From assembly GCA_964611895.1 (NCBI GenBank), contig CAZTDN010000005.1:1-64000 (forward strand): a stretch of DNA of 64,000 bases, in the 5' to 3' direction. The translations under genes were made by a program, and so were the position numbers. The stretch's first letter is position 1, and every line of letters starts with the position of its first letter. The notes beneath the pieces were generated by a model. That model ran no database searches, was not told the origin of the DNA, and saw only the letters and a list, made by a program, of their open reading frames with translations. The stretch comes from JAIEOG01 sp964611895 (lineage in GTDB: Bacteria > Bdellovibrionota > FAC87 > UBA2466). Shown here in pieces: positions 1-7,653 of this stretch.

Positions 1-684
1 AATAAACTCTTCAAACCGGCTGCCTTTGTAGGCCCACTTGTCTTCCATTACTTCAGGACATGCAAACTCAGTCGGAACCAGCGCTCCGTACGCGACGACT
101 TTGTTTGCATCGCCGCCCTTTTTGGATCTCAAATAAGAAAGCAAGACTTTGGGCGCGATCTCGCTCTGCTCAGGCGCGTCGGAAATGAAAATAATTGCGA
201 GCGTTGCGTCTGGGCGTAGAAAAGACTTGTGGTTGGACAGGTGCAAGCGGATCGGGTCAAAAGATCGTTCGGTGCCATCTCCGCTCAAACCCAGCATGTT
301 CACTGCTGCTTGAAATCGTTGAATCGCTTTGGGGGTTTTGTAATCCAAAATATCTGAGGGAGCCATTCCAACCAAAGGCTCCTGTTTCAGCGTGGTGGAA
401 ATCAGACCCATTCTCCACTCAAGGTTCCCTTTCGTCATGAAAAGTTTGACGAACATATCTATATTTTTGATGAGGCTTTTTTGATGCGGCTGCATGCTTG
501 CGCTGTTATCGACCACCCAGAGGATGTCGACTTTGCGTTGCCCGTGAATTTGTTTCAGAGGGTGAACCGTTTCGAAAGTTTCAACGGGTTTGTCTGTGAT
601 TCGGTACAGAAAATCTGTCTCTTTTCCACAGCTCAAAATGAAAGAAGATAATACAAGAACGGATAGAAGATTTCCCAAGCCCAT
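1..684 (-). CDS. VWA-domain lipoprotein, 3' end cut by window edge
   Basis: The reading frame opens at ATG 684 and stays open to the left edge (228 codons), so the C-terminus is missing. The N-terminus is a lipoprotein signal: a hydrophobic stretch at residues 5-18 ending in ILSC, with Cys19 as the lipidation candidate. From about residue 50 a von Willebrand factor A fold begins, with the MIDAS metal motif DNSAS (Asp59, Ser61, Ser63) after the hydrophobic strand VDILWVV. A second strand, LAIIFISDAP, fits the VWA core. VWA proteins bind metal and protein ligands, so an envelope-anchored adhesion or scaffold role is plausible, but no partner is visible. It is the same strand as, but separated by 58 bp from, the kynurenine operon, and probably not part of it. 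Confidence 0.82.
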   Translation of the reverse strand, partial: MGLGNLLSVLVLSSFILSCGKETDFLYRITDKPVETFETVHPLKQIHGQRKVDILWVVDNSASMQPHQKSLIKNIDMFVKLFMTKGNLEWRMGLISTTLKQEPLVGMAPSDILDYKTPKAIQRFQAAVNMLGLSGDGTERSFDPIRLHLSNHKSFLRPDATLAIIFISDAPEQSEIAPKVLLSYLRSKKGGDANKVVAYGALVPTEFACPEVMEDKWAYKGSRFEEFI

Positions 685-742
685 ACTAAAGGACTAGCGT
701 TTTGAAGCGTCCTAGGCAAGAAACAATTGCCTTGCTTTGCGG

Positions 743-1480
743 CTAATGCCCGCGAATGGCCCCCCCATCGATCGCAATCGCTTGCCCCGTAATGTAACTC
801 GCCCTGGAGGAACTCAAAAACGCTGCCAAGTCCCCGATTTCGCTAGGCTCCGCCAAACGCCCTGCCGGGACTAACTTGGATATGGTGTCTTGAGTGAGTC
901 CCAATTCTTTTAATCGTTCCGTGTTTGTATATCCGGGCAAAAGGGCATTGATCGTAATTCCATATGGGGCTACTTCGCTGGAAACGGACTTCGTAAGTCC
1001 TGTCAGTCCAGCGCGTAAGCTGTTCGACGTCGTCATACCGGCAAGCGGTTCCTTGGCTGCAAGCGAGGTAATGAGAAGTATTCGGCCATGTTTTTTTTCC
1101 TTCATCAAAGGCAAGGCCGTTTGCAACGCTTCGACTACGCTCATCCAAAGGCTTTGAAAATCCTGGTGCCATTGCCCTTCAGTAATATCAGCAAACGTTC
1201 CTTTGTTGGGGCCTCCCGCATTCAAGACGAGAATATCCAAACCTCCCAGCTTGGCGATGGCTTTGTTGACTAGGGCACGGCTCTCCCCTGCCTTGGACAA
1301 GTCGGCCGCAATAAATGCATGCGCCGAAATCGCTTTGGCGGCTTCGGCTAGGGTTTCTTCTCTACGAGCTGAGAGAGCGACTTGCGCTCCTTCGCGGACC
1401 AAGGCCTGGGCGATCGCTCTCCCGATACCCGAAGAAGATCCTAGTACCAATGCTTTTTTACCTTTGAGATCGAGATCCAT
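743..1480 (-). CDS. SDR-family protein without the YxxxK catalytic pair
   Basis: A 245-aa Rossmann protein of the short-chain dehydrogenase/reductase family. The nucleotide-binding GSSSGIG (residues 14-20), the structural NAG (87-89) and the usual C-terminal IDGG are present, and Ser139 aligns with the catalytic Ser. Where the family has Tyr-x-x-x-Lys, this protein has Ser152-N-S-L-Arg156. Some FabG-like SDRs share a similar 'SNxLRAG' segment, so this looks like a subfamily trait rather than random decay. It is the last gene of the leftward kynurenine operon, starting 10 bp after nbaD ends. Co-transcription suggests a role in that pathway, but the substrate is unknown and classical dehydrogenase chemistry is doubtful. 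Confidence 0.8.
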   Translation of the reverse strand: MDLDLKGKKALVLGSSSGIGRAIAQALVREGAQVALSARREETLAEAAKAISAHAFIAADLSKAGESRALVNKAIAKLGGLDILVLNAGGPNKGTFADITEGQWHQDFQSLWMSVVEALQTALPLMKEKKHGRILLITSLAAKEPLAGMTTSNSLRAGLTGLTKSVSSEVAPYGITINALLPGYTNTERLKELGLTQDTISKLVPAGRLAEPSEIGDLAAFLSSSRASYITGQAIAIDGGAIRGH

Positions 1481-1490
1481 GATTTCCCCT

Positions 1491-2507
1491 TTAAAGAAAA
1501 CGCTCTTTTTTTAGGCCAAGCCATTCCAGAGCAGAGCGATGGTAGAGCCATTCCTGGTCGGCAGGACTAAACTTCGCATTCTCAATGCCTTCACCAGCGC
1601 GCCCTTCACCCAGGGGGAAGGGGTAGTCTGTGCCCAGGCAGACTTTATCTTTTCCAAACAACTGAACTATTCTGTGTAACCCGTCAGTATCGTGTACTAA
1701 ACTATCGACGTAAAACCGACCTAAAAAATCCTTTGGGGGTAGTTTGCAATCCACTGCGCAGAGATCGGGTCGAGCATCAAACCCATGCTGTACTCTGCCA
1801 GCGATAAATGGATATGCCCCACCACCGTGTGCAAAGGCCACGCGTAGTTTAGGGAACTTTTCAAAAACGCCACCAAAGATCATCGAACTGATTGCCAGCG
1901 CCGTTTCAGCCGGCATGCCCACTAGCCAAGGCAGCCAGTACTGCGGCATGCGTTCCTCGCCCATCATTTCCCACGGGTGGACAAACAAAGCTGCACCCAG
2001 ACGTTCGCAGGTTTCATAAAATGGGAACAGCGCGGGATCGGATAAATTCCACGCATTGACGTGAGAACCGATCTGAAACCCCGGAAATCCAAGCTCGCGC
2101 ACACAACGTTTGGCTTCTTCACATGCTGCCGCGGGGTCTTGCAGAGGAACCGTCCCAATTCCTATGAAACGCTTTGGATTTTGCATTACGACCGTCGCCA
2201 GCTGATCGTTTAACAACCGAGAGATAAAAGTGCCCACCTCTGGACGTGCGCGGTATGAAAAAAGCACGGGCACAGTCGACAGAACTTGCACGTGCAGTCC
2301 TTGCGCATCCATTTCTTTCAGCCGTGCTTGGGGGTCGATGCAGTTTTGTTTTACCCGACGGAACACTTTACCACTGCTGTCCAGTAAGTCGACGTCTGAG
2401 CAATCTGTGCAGGGCCGCATTTGAATGAGGCCGTCGTAACCAAACTTTGCTTTTAGATCGGGCAACTCGGGCGGGAGAATATGCGTGTGAATGTCTATTT
2501 TAAACAC
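1491..2507 (-). CDS. nbaD: 2-amino-3-carboxymuconate-6-semialdehyde decarboxylase (ACMSD)
   Basis: A metal-dependent amidohydrolase-fold decarboxylase converting 2-amino-3-carboxymuconate semialdehyde to 2-aminomuconate semialdehyde. The N-terminal zinc motif HTH (His7, His9) directly follows the start. Further markers are the strand FVHPWEMMGE with a metal-ligand His and GTDYPFPLG near residue 290 with the catalytic Asp. I chose the GTG at 2507: it gives 338 aa, close to known bacterial ACMSDs, and lies 2 bp after the nbaC stop. An ATG at 2555 would add a 16-residue non-conserved extension inside nbaC. It acts right after NbaC, whose product otherwise cyclises to quinolinate. Assignment rests on motifs plus the ordered pathway context. 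Confidence 0.9.
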   Translation of the reverse strand: MFKIDIHTHILPPELPDLKAKFGYDGLIQMRPCTDCSDVDLLDSSGKVFRRVKQNCIDPQARLKEMDAQGLHVQVLSTVPVLFSYRARPEVGTFISRLLNDQLATVVMQNPKRFIGIGTVPLQDPAAACEEAKRCVRELGFPGFQIGSHVNAWNLSDPALFPFYETCERLGAALFVHPWEMMGEERMPQYWLPWLVGMPAETALAISSMIFGGVFEKFPKLRVAFAHGGGAYPFIAGRVQHGFDARPDLCAVDCKLPPKDFLGRFYVDSLVHDTDGLHRIVQLFGKDKVCLGTDYPFPLGEGRAGEGIENAKFSPADQEWLYHRSALEWLGLKKERFL

Positions 2508-2509
2508 GT

Positions 2510-3031
2510 CTAGGCGCCCCACTTGCGGCCGTTTTTGTGCCCGCAGCTTTTGCATAGGGTGTATGTGCTGGAGTAGTACCGTTCAAAAATCGCTGCGAAC
2601 TGTTTTTCGATGTCTGTCAAAAAGAACGTTTCTTCATACAAGAGTGACGTGCATTTCTCGCAATACCAACGCAGTCCATCGAGTTGACCCGGCTGTCGAC
2701 GAGATTCTACCACCAGTCCAATCGATCCAGCCTCGCGTTGAGGGGAGTGGGGTGTGTTGGCAGGAAGCAGGTAAATATCACCGGCTTGGATCCGAATATC
2801 GCGGATGTGTCCCTGATCCCAAACTTTGAGCGTCAGAGTACCTTCTAGTTGATAAAAAAATTCCTCGCCCTGGTTGACATGAAAATCCGTCCGTTCATTC
2901 GGTCCACCAACGACCATCACAATATACTCTCGGTTGGGCCAAATGACCTTATTGGCAACGGGTGGTTTGAGTAGATGGCGGTTCTCGTTAATCCATTGCT
3001 GAAAGTTGAAAGCTTCGAAGATGCCCGCCAT
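2510..3031 (-). CDS. nbaC: 3-hydroxyanthranilate 3,4-dioxygenase
   Basis: A cupin-fold Fe(II) extradiol dioxygenase opening 3-hydroxyanthranilate to 2-amino-3-carboxymuconate semialdehyde. With the start at ATG 3031 the protein is 173 aa, and the iron ligands fall at His51, Glu57 and His95, the numbering of the characterised bacterial enzyme; substrate-binding Arg47 and Arg99 are also in place. The C-terminal rubredoxin-like site of bacterial members is complete: Cys124/Cys127 and a second CxxC near residue 152. The ATG at 3064 was rejected because it overlaps nbaF and lacks conservation; 3031 has GAAGGA about 12 nt upstream. The gene begins 8 bp after nbaF ends, within one operon. Confidence 0.95.
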   Translation of the reverse strand: MAGIFEAFNFQQWINENRHLLKPPVANKVIWPNREYIVMVVGGPNERTDFHVNQGEEFFYQLEGTLTLKVWDQGHIRDIRIQAGDIYLLPANTPHSPQREAGSIGLVVESRRQPGQLDGLRWYCEKCTSLLYEETFFLTDIEKQFAAIFERYYSSTYTLCKSCGHKNGRKWGA

Positions 3032-3039
3032 CGCTTCGC

Positions 3040-3459
3040 CTATTCCTTCACCACGGCGACGCATTTGAGTTCGATCGCAATCGGAGTCGGCAGGGAGAGG
3101 ACCTCTACTGTGGTACGGCAGGGGCGATTGTCCTTGAAGTACTCTGCCCAGAGCGCGTTGTAAGCGGCAAAGTCTTTTTTCATGTTCGTTAAGTAGACGG
3201 TGACATCGACCAGATCATCCCACCGGCAGCCGGAGTCCTCAAGGATGGCGCGCACGTTGGCAAAAACACTATGGCACTGCGCGACGATATCGTACGAACG
3301 AATCGAACCGTCTGCATTCAGCTCAAGGCCAGGAATTGAATCACTTCCCGGCAGTCGAGGCCCCACTCCCGAAAGAAAGAGTAGGTTTCCCACCCGGCGG
3401 GCGTGCGGGTAAAGCCCAACCGGTTTTGGCGCTCGAGAGGATCGAATCTCTTTTTCCAT
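3040..3459 (-). CDS. nbaF: 2-aminomuconate deaminase, RidA/YjgF family
   Basis: A 139-aa RidA-fold protein. In this context it is best read as 2-aminomuconate deaminase, releasing ammonia from 2-aminomuconate to give 4-oxalocrotonate. Family features are the strand FLSGVGPRLPG and the C-terminal segment LPTPIAIELKCVAV where RidA proteins carry their catalytic region. The start is ATG 3459, overlapping the nbaE stop by one base (TAATG); a longer frame to 3594 is only nbaE read in another frame. RidA proteins are broadly imine deaminases, so the specific substrate is inferred from the flanking semialdehyde dehydrogenase and ring-opening genes. Confidence 0.88.
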   Translation of the reverse strand: MEKEIRSSRAPKPVGLYPHARRVGNLLFLSGVGPRLPGSDSIPGLELNADGSIRSYDIVAQCHSVFANVRAILEDSGCRWDDLVDVTVYLTNMKKDFAAYNALWAEYFKDNRPCRTTVEVLSLPTPIAIELKCVAVVKE

Positions 3460-4901
3460 TACAACCCCATGCAGATATTCTTCGGTTCCGTGAAAAACCG
3501 CAAGGAATACATTCCGCCCTCGCGGCCCACTCCCGATTCTTTCATTCCCCCGAAGGGCGTACGCAGGTCGCGCAACATCCAGGTGTTTATCCAAACTACT
3601 CCTGCGTCAATCGCATTAGCGACACGATAGGCTCTATTGAGATCCCGAGTCCACAAACTTGCCGACAGTCCGTAGCGAGTGGAGTTGGCTGCCTGCAAGA
3701 CTTCTTGCTCGGAGTCAAAAGGAATGAGCGTCGCCACTGGGCCAAAGATTTCCTCTTGGTTAGTGCGGCAATCGGCGGAAAGGCCTTCGATCAAAGTTGG
3801 CGCAATAAAAAACCCCTCGGCTTGATCACCTGACATTTTCAAACGCTCGCCCCCGCAGAGAAACTTTCCCCCTTCTGAGCGGGCCACTTCAAAACAGGAA
3901 AGAATTTTTTCCATATGAACCCGCGAGACCACGGCGCCCTGATCGGTGCTGGGATCCAAAGGATCGCCTGATCGGAGTGCCTTTGCTCTGGAAACCAATG
4001 CTTCTTTGACTTTGGCATAAATTGGGCGCTCGACGAAAATGCGGGACCCGCAGAGGCAAATCTGGCCTTGGTTTGAAAAAGCGGCTCGCGCAGCGTGATC
4101 GAGGGCCTTGTCAAAGTCGGCATCGGCAAAAATGATATTGGGGTTTTTGCCCCCCATTTCCAGTGATACTTTTTTGAATTGCCCCGCTACGCTTTGGGAA
4201 ATAGCCCGTCCGGTTGCGGTGCTTCCGGTAAACGACACCGCTCGGACTTTTGAGTCAGTGACCAGAGGTGCGGCAGCTTTTGGGCCAGTTCCATGCAAAA
4301 TATTCAGCACGCCTGGGGGCAACCCGGCTTCGATGGCGATTTCGCTGAGCAAGTACGCCGTGAGTGGAGTCACTTCGGAGGGTTTGGCGATGACTGTATT
4401 GCCGGCCGCCAGAGCGGGAGCAATTTTCCAGGTTAGCAGATACAACGGCAGGTTCCAGGGTGAAATACACACCACAGGACCCAACGGAGCATTCACTACG
4501 TTGTTGATAGCACGAGCATCCGTGAGAATGGTCTCTCCGTGAAACTGCGAGATGGCATCGGCATAAAATTCCAAATTGAGAGAGCTGCGCGGGATATCCA
4601 AGGCCCGTGCCAATGCGATGGGTTTGCCGTTGTCGGTGGATTCTGCGATCGCGAGGGCCTCTTCCTTTTGACGGATGAGAGTGGCCATTTTCCGCAGGTG
4701 CCCCGCTCGTTGGGCGATCGGAGTTTTTGCCCAAGACTCAAACGCAGCGGTCGCGGCGGAAACCGCCGCTGACGCATCAGCTGCTTCAGAATCGGGTACC
4801 AGCAGATAGGGGGCACCACGCGACGGATTGTCTTTCTCAAAAAAAACTCCGGATTTTGCCGGGGTGAGTTTTCCGTCGATATAATTCAAAATTTTCCGCA
4901 T
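3459..4901 (-). CDS. nbaE: 2-aminomuconate-6-semialdehyde dehydrogenase
   Basis: A 480-aa NAD-dependent aldehyde dehydrogenase oxidising 2-aminomuconate semialdehyde to 2-aminomuconate. The class motifs are present: the cofactor loop FTGSTATG (about residue 225), the general-base segment SLEMGGKNP (about 248) and the nucleophilic Cys in NQGQICLCGSR (about 280). The end ...GGMKESGVGREGG is typical of the hydroxymuconic/aminomuconic semialdehyde branch. It is coupled on both sides by one-base TAATG overlaps, with kynB upstream and nbaF downstream, implying translational coupling. Substrate is assigned from cluster context; the ALDH family call itself is firm. Confidence 0.93.
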   Translation of the reverse strand: MRKILNYIDGKLTPAKSGVFFEKDNPSRGAPYLLVPDSEAADASAAVSAATAAFESWAKTPIAQRAGHLRKMATLIRQKEEALAIAESTDNGKPIALARALDIPRSSLNLEFYADAISQFHGETILTDARAINNVVNAPLGPVVCISPWNLPLYLLTWKIAPALAAGNTVIAKPSEVTPLTAYLLSEIAIEAGLPPGVLNILHGTGPKAAAPLVTDSKVRAVSFTGSTATGRAISQSVAGQFKKVSLEMGGKNPNIIFADADFDKALDHAARAAFSNQGQICLCGSRIFVERPIYAKVKEALVSRAKALRSGDPLDPSTDQGAVVSRVHMEKILSCFEVARSEGGKFLCGGERLKMSGDQAEGFFIAPTLIEGLSADCRTNQEEIFGPVATLIPFDSEQEVLQAANSTRYGLSASLWTRDLNRAYRVANAIDAGVVWINTWMLRDLRTPFGGMKESGVGREGGMYSLRFFTEPKNICMGL

Positions 4902-5536
4902 TATTTTTTCTCCAATAAGACTGCTCGCACTGGGGACGCATCGGCGTCTTTTAGTGCGAGAGGCAACGCAATCAGCTGATAAAGCCCTTCCTCGACAGCC
5001 TCTAAGACCAGACCCTCAAGTATGGCCATGTCGTTGGCGGCCACGGCCTGATGGCTCTCCAGAAGGGTGTCCTCAGAAGGGTCGATGGACGGTGTGTCTA
5101 TACCCACAAGGCGTACCTTCGAGTAAGCAAGGTAGTTTACCAGCTCCGCCGACAAGGCCGCGAAATCAGCGTTCCACTTGTTCGGATTGGGGAAAGTTCC
5201 GGTCTTAAAAAGCACACGAGGAGCTTGGATGTTTTTTACTTTCATGTCCGAGACAAGAAGGCGTCGGCCGCGCGCGCCGGGCACGTGGATCACTTGGACG
5301 GGTCCTAGGTAAAGCTCTAGGGGCCGGCGGTCGATTGATTCGCCGTGGTGGCTGTAGTGGCTGGGTGCATCGGCATGGGCGCCGAGGTGCAGAGTGGTTT
5401 CAATGTGAGAAAGCGTGAGGTTGTCACCTTGGGAAATTTCTTGGGTAACGTGCCGACTAAACGCTTTGTCCCCAGGAAAGACGGCTGTGCCTGAGTGGAG
5501 CACTGGAGAGATATCGATAACTTTATATGTGTCCAT
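4901..5536 (-). CDS. kynB: kynurenine formamidase (arylformamidase)
   Basis: A 211-aa cyclase-family metalloenzyme hydrolysing N-formylkynurenine to kynurenine and formate. The family signature is clear at residues 50-60, HLGAHADAPSH, giving the metal ligands His50, His54, Asp56 and His60; the N-terminus IDISPVLHSGTAVFPGD is also typical of KynB. It is the first gene of the leftward operon and overlaps nbaE by one base. No convincing Shine-Dalgarno precedes ATG 5536, only a weak GAGC. Tryptophan 2,3-dioxygenase, the enzyme just before it in the pathway, is not in the window. Confidence 0.93.
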   Translation of the reverse strand: MDTYKVIDISPVLHSGTAVFPGDKAFSRHVTQEISQGDNLTLSHIETTLHLGAHADAPSHYSHHGESIDRRPLELYLGPVQVIHVPGARGRRLLVSDMKVKNIQAPRVLFKTGTFPNPNKWNADFAALSAELVNYLAYSKVRLVGIDTPSIDPSEDTLLESHQAVAANDMAILEGLVLEAVEEGLYQLIALPLALKDADASPVRAVLLEKK

Positions 5537-5547
5537 GCTTGCTCATG

Positions 5548-5558
5548 TTGTTCAACAA
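5548..5558. promoter_or_regulatory. candidate operator palindrome between divergent kyn operons
   Basis: The 65-bp spacer between kynB (leftward) and nbaG (rightward) contains the perfect palindrome TTGTTCAACAA. Its position, 12 bp upstream of the kynB start, would let one regulator control both operons. No regulator gene lies within the cluster, so the binding protein is unknown; that it is an operator is inference. Confidence 0.4.
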
Positions 5559-5601
5559 AGGTTAAATCCGTTCAAGCGACACCTTAGCAAGGGGGGAGAG
5601 G

Positions 5602-6387
5602 TTGGCAAAACCAAATATCGATCATTGGGCTCAGATTCTTAATTCTGCGCGGCTGGGAGGGCATTCGATTCCTCAGTTAAGCAAAGACCTCCGCCCGTTT
5701 GAGCGCTCGGATGCGTACGCAATACAAGAGCAGCAGCTCAGCATGCGAGTTTTGGCAGGGGAGTCTCAAGTGGGTTGGAAAATGGGTCTCACTTCTGAGG
5801 CAAAACGACGCCAAATGAATTTAGATTCTCCTCTCTACGGGTTTTTGATGAACAGCATGCAGGTGCCTGCGGGTGGAGTTTTTCCACTGAAGGGGAGTAT
5901 TCACCCCAAGATCGAACCCGAGGTCGCCTTTCGTATCGACACTGAACTTCTTGGAGCTGTCACCCGTGAGCAGGTGTTGGAGGCTTGCGGTGGCGTGGCC
6001 GCCTGCATGGAGATTTTGGATTCGCGTTATGAACACTTTAAGTATTTTTCAATGGAAGATGTGATTGCAGACAACGCTTCGTCCTCCCATTTTGTAATGG
6101 GAAAATGGTTTACTGATTTTAGGTCCCTTGACTTGCGAGCGCTGGAAATGCGCATGCAAGTGGATGGCAAGACAGTTCAGAGTGGGCTGTCGAGCGATAT
6201 CTCAGGCGACCCAGTGATTTCCGTAGTTCAACTTTGCGCCCTGCTCGCCGAACGGGGTGCCAAGCTAGCTGCGGGGAGCATTGTCCTGGCTGGAGCAGCC
6301 ACTCCCGCCGTGGAACTCAAAGCGGGAATGAAGGTGCAGCTTACCGTTACCGGACTACCCGAGGTTTCGATTGGGATCGGGTTTTAG
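5602..6387 (+). CDS. nbaG: 4-oxalocrotonate decarboxylase
   Basis: A 261-aa member of the hydratase/decarboxylase family, predicted to decarboxylate 4-oxalocrotonate (2-oxo-3-hexenedioate) to 2-oxopent-4-enoate. The segment GWKMGLTSEAKRRQM and IHPKIEPEVAFRI with acidic metal ligands match the decarboxylase branch better than the sister 2-oxopentenoate hydratases. The start is TTG 5602, immediately after a very strong purine-rich ribosome site (GGGGGGAGAGG); no ATG or GTG sits near the conserved N-terminus. It opens the rightward operon, ending 3 bp before kynU. The next steps (hydratase, aldolase, acetaldehyde dehydrogenase) are not in the window. Confidence 0.87.
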   Translation: MAKPNIDHWAQILNSARLGGHSIPQLSKDLRPFERSDAYAIQEQQLSMRVLAGESQVGWKMGLTSEAKRRQMNLDSPLYGFLMNSMQVPAGGVFPLKGSIHPKIEPEVAFRIDTELLGAVTREQVLEACGGVAACMEILDSRYEHFKYFSMEDVIADNASSSHFVMGKWFTDFRSLDLRALEMRMQVDGKTVQSGLSSDISGDPVISVVQLCALLAERGAKLAAGSIVLAGAATPAVELKAGMKVQLTVTGLPEVSIGIGF

Positions 6388-6390
6388 TTT

Positions 6391-7653
6391 ATGGAATGGC
6401 AACTCGAACACGACGCATTAGTAGCTGCTCAGGTGTTGGATGCAAAGTGCCCTTTGGCAGGGTTTCGGGAGGAGTTTTGTTTTCCTTCTATTCATCAGGA
6501 ACCATTGTATTTTGCGGGTCATTCCTTGGGGTTGATGCCCAAGCAAACGCCCGCTCTTTTGGCAGCCGAGGCCGATGCATGGGCAAAATACGCGGTTGAA
6601 GGTCACTTAGCCGGGGAAAATCCCTGGCTTCCGTATCATGAGCAAGTCGCCCCGCCATTGTCGCGTTTAGTGGGCGCAAAAGAATCCGAAGTCGTTGCGA
6701 TGAATTCGCTCACGGCTAATTTGCACCTCATGCTGGTGAGTTTTTATCGGCCAACAAAAAACAGATACAAGATCTTGATCGATGCGAATGCATTTCCCTC
6801 GGACAAATACGCTGTAGATTCTCAAGTGCGTTTTCACGGTTTAGATCCGCGTAAGGCCGTCGTCTCTTTGGAAACGCGTGATGGTTTTGTCGTGGATGAA
6901 CAATCTCTGATCGATCAAATTGCAGCGCAGGGTGAGGCGCTCGCTCTCGTACTCTTGGGGAACTGCAACTATCTCTCGGGTCAAAAGTTTTCGGTGCGAA
7001 AGGTGAGTCAATCAGCTCACCAGGTCGGTGCGTTGGCGGGGTTTAGCTTGGCCCATGGGGTGGGCAACATTGAGTTGTCTCTCCACGAGGACGCTGCGGA
7101 TTTCGCGGTGTGGTGCTCCTATAAATACCTCAATGCTGGGCCGGGGGGGATTGGCGGCGCCTTTGTGCACGAAAAACACTTTGGAAATAAATCTCTTCCT
7201 CGTTTTGAAGGGTGGTGGGGGCACGACAAGAAAACTCGCTTCAAAATGGGCCCTATTTTCGATCCAATATCAACGGTGGAAGCCTGGCAATTGAGTAACC
7301 CACCCATTTTTCAGCTGGCAAGTTTAAGGGCATCGTTGTCACTTTTTGACAGGGCTACCATGCCGGCCCTCGTCCGGAAAAGCGTGAGGCTGACTTCCTA
7401 TTTAGAGTGGCTCTTGAAAAAGCGTCTGGGAAACAGAGTTCAGGTCACTACTCCAGCGAGTCGCGGATCGATGCTTTGCTTTCGAGTGGACAAAGCTGCC
7501 GCTGACTTTGCAGCGGAGGCCAAGAAAAGGGGTGCGTACTTCGATTTCAGAGAGCCCGATATTTTTCGCATCACTCCGGCAGCACTGTACAATAACTATG
7601 AAGATGTCTTTCGTCTGGTGAACGTTTTTGAGGAGATAGTTAGTGGCAATTAG
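6391..7653 (+). CDS. kynU: kynureninase
   Basis: A 420-aa fold-type-I PLP enzyme cleaving 3-hydroxykynurenine (or kynurenine) to 3-hydroxyanthranilate (or anthranilate) and alanine. The PLP lysine is Lys245 in the kynureninase signature CSYKYLNAGPGGIGG; other family marks are NSLTANLHLML near residue 105 and GWWGHDKKTRF. It starts 3 bp after nbaG and overlaps kmo by 11 bp, so all three are co-transcribed. The adjacent kmo and nbaC indicate that 3-hydroxykynurenine is the main physiological substrate. Confidence 0.96.
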   Translation: MEWQLEHDALVAAQVLDAKCPLAGFREEFCFPSIHQEPLYFAGHSLGLMPKQTPALLAAEADAWAKYAVEGHLAGENPWLPYHEQVAPPLSRLVGAKESEVVAMNSLTANLHLMLVSFYRPTKNRYKILIDANAFPSDKYAVDSQVRFHGLDPRKAVVSLETRDGFVVDEQSLIDQIAAQGEALALVLLGNCNYLSGQKFSVRKVSQSAHQVGALAGFSLAHGVGNIELSLHEDAADFAVWCSYKYLNAGPGGIGGAFVHEKHFGNKSLPRFEGWWGHDKKTRFKMGPIFDPISTVEAWQLSNPPIFQLASLRASLSLFDRATMPALVRKSVRLTSYLEWLLKKRLGNRVQVTTPASRGSMLCFRVDKAAADFAAEAKKRGAYFDFREPDIFRITPAALYNNYEDVFRLVNVFEEIVSGN

